Shown: piece after piece, positions 21,860-21,865 of the stretch
How the letters are laid out: the number at the start of each line of letters is the position of its first letter
Position numbering within the stretch: the stretch's first letter is position 1
Assembly: GCA_900769535.1 (NCBI GenBank)
Contig: CAAGHB010000073.1
Span: 1-21,865, forward strand
Length of the DNA: 21,865 nt
Origin: Clostridia bacterium
GTDB lineage: Bacteria > Bacillota > Clostridia > Oscillospirales > Acutalibacteraceae
Reading direction: 5' to 3'
Notes under the pieces: model-generated
The model's database searches: none
Told to the model about the DNA's origin: nothing
What the model saw: the letters and a program-made list of their open reading frames with translations, nothing else
Program-made: the position numbers and the translations under genes

Positions 21860-21865
21860 TTGAAG

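Noticed and set aside
21549..21860. Minus-strand 103-aa frame beginning MVEVTGLEPAAS
   Set aside because: It is the antisense translation of tRNA-Pro and its duplicate; such peptides are a known false annotation over tRNA genes.

Overview
The window is an ordinary, densely coded chromosomal segment of a Gram-positive, low-to-middling-GC bacterium of class Clostridia, most like the Oscillospiraceae/Ruminococcaceae in gene content. This placement is inferred from an mra/dcw division cluster with mraZ, a PASTA-containing SpoVD-type PBP and a DivIB-type FtsQ, from strong AGGAGG ribosome sites, and from a SAM-I riboswitch on metK. I see no phage, transposase, CRISPR array or defence genes. The likely novelty is in non-coding structure and in cluster architecture, not in a new protein system.

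Layout. 1-1681 (minus): asd then dapA (cut by the window edge), the first two committed steps toward lysine and meso-diaminopimelate. 1917-4336 (plus): queA and tgt, the queuosine tRNA-modification pair, closed by an intrinsic terminator. The asd and queA promoters face each other across the shared gap. 4383-15858 (plus): the division/cell-wall cluster mraZ, rsmH, ftsL, spoVD-type PBP, murE, mraY, ftsW, murG, murA, divIB, driven by a promoter with three 10-bp-spaced MraZ-type repeats in the leader. 16002-17245: ftsZ with its own promoter and terminator. 17275-19341: prmA and prfB. 19374-20782: SAM-riboswitch-controlled metK. 20779-21151: a small uncharacterised gene with a near-perfect promoter and its own terminator. 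21152-21520: an AT-rich gene-free stretch. 21521-21859: tRNA-Pro(CGG), preceded by a duplicated fragment of its own 5' part.

How the parts fit. Asd and DapA feed meso-DAP synthesis. MurE carries the DNPR motif expected for a meso-DAP ligase, and MurA, MurG, MraY, FtsW and the PBP complete much of the peptidoglycan route, while FtsL, DivIB and FtsZ build the divisome. murF, murD and ftsA are absent from their customary places, and FtsZ has a short linker and an unusual C-terminal tip.

The most interesting observations are the tRNA-Pro 5' duplication downstream of the tRNA promoter, an S-box switch whose antiterminator appears to use the 5' strand of P1, a nested hairpin abutting the murA start codon, tandem 21-bp dyads upstream of ftsZ, a 53-nt hairpin between ftsL and the PBP gene, face-to-face asd/queA promoters, and the small gene after metK. 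All promoters, terminators and structures were found by eye and are not experimentally supported.
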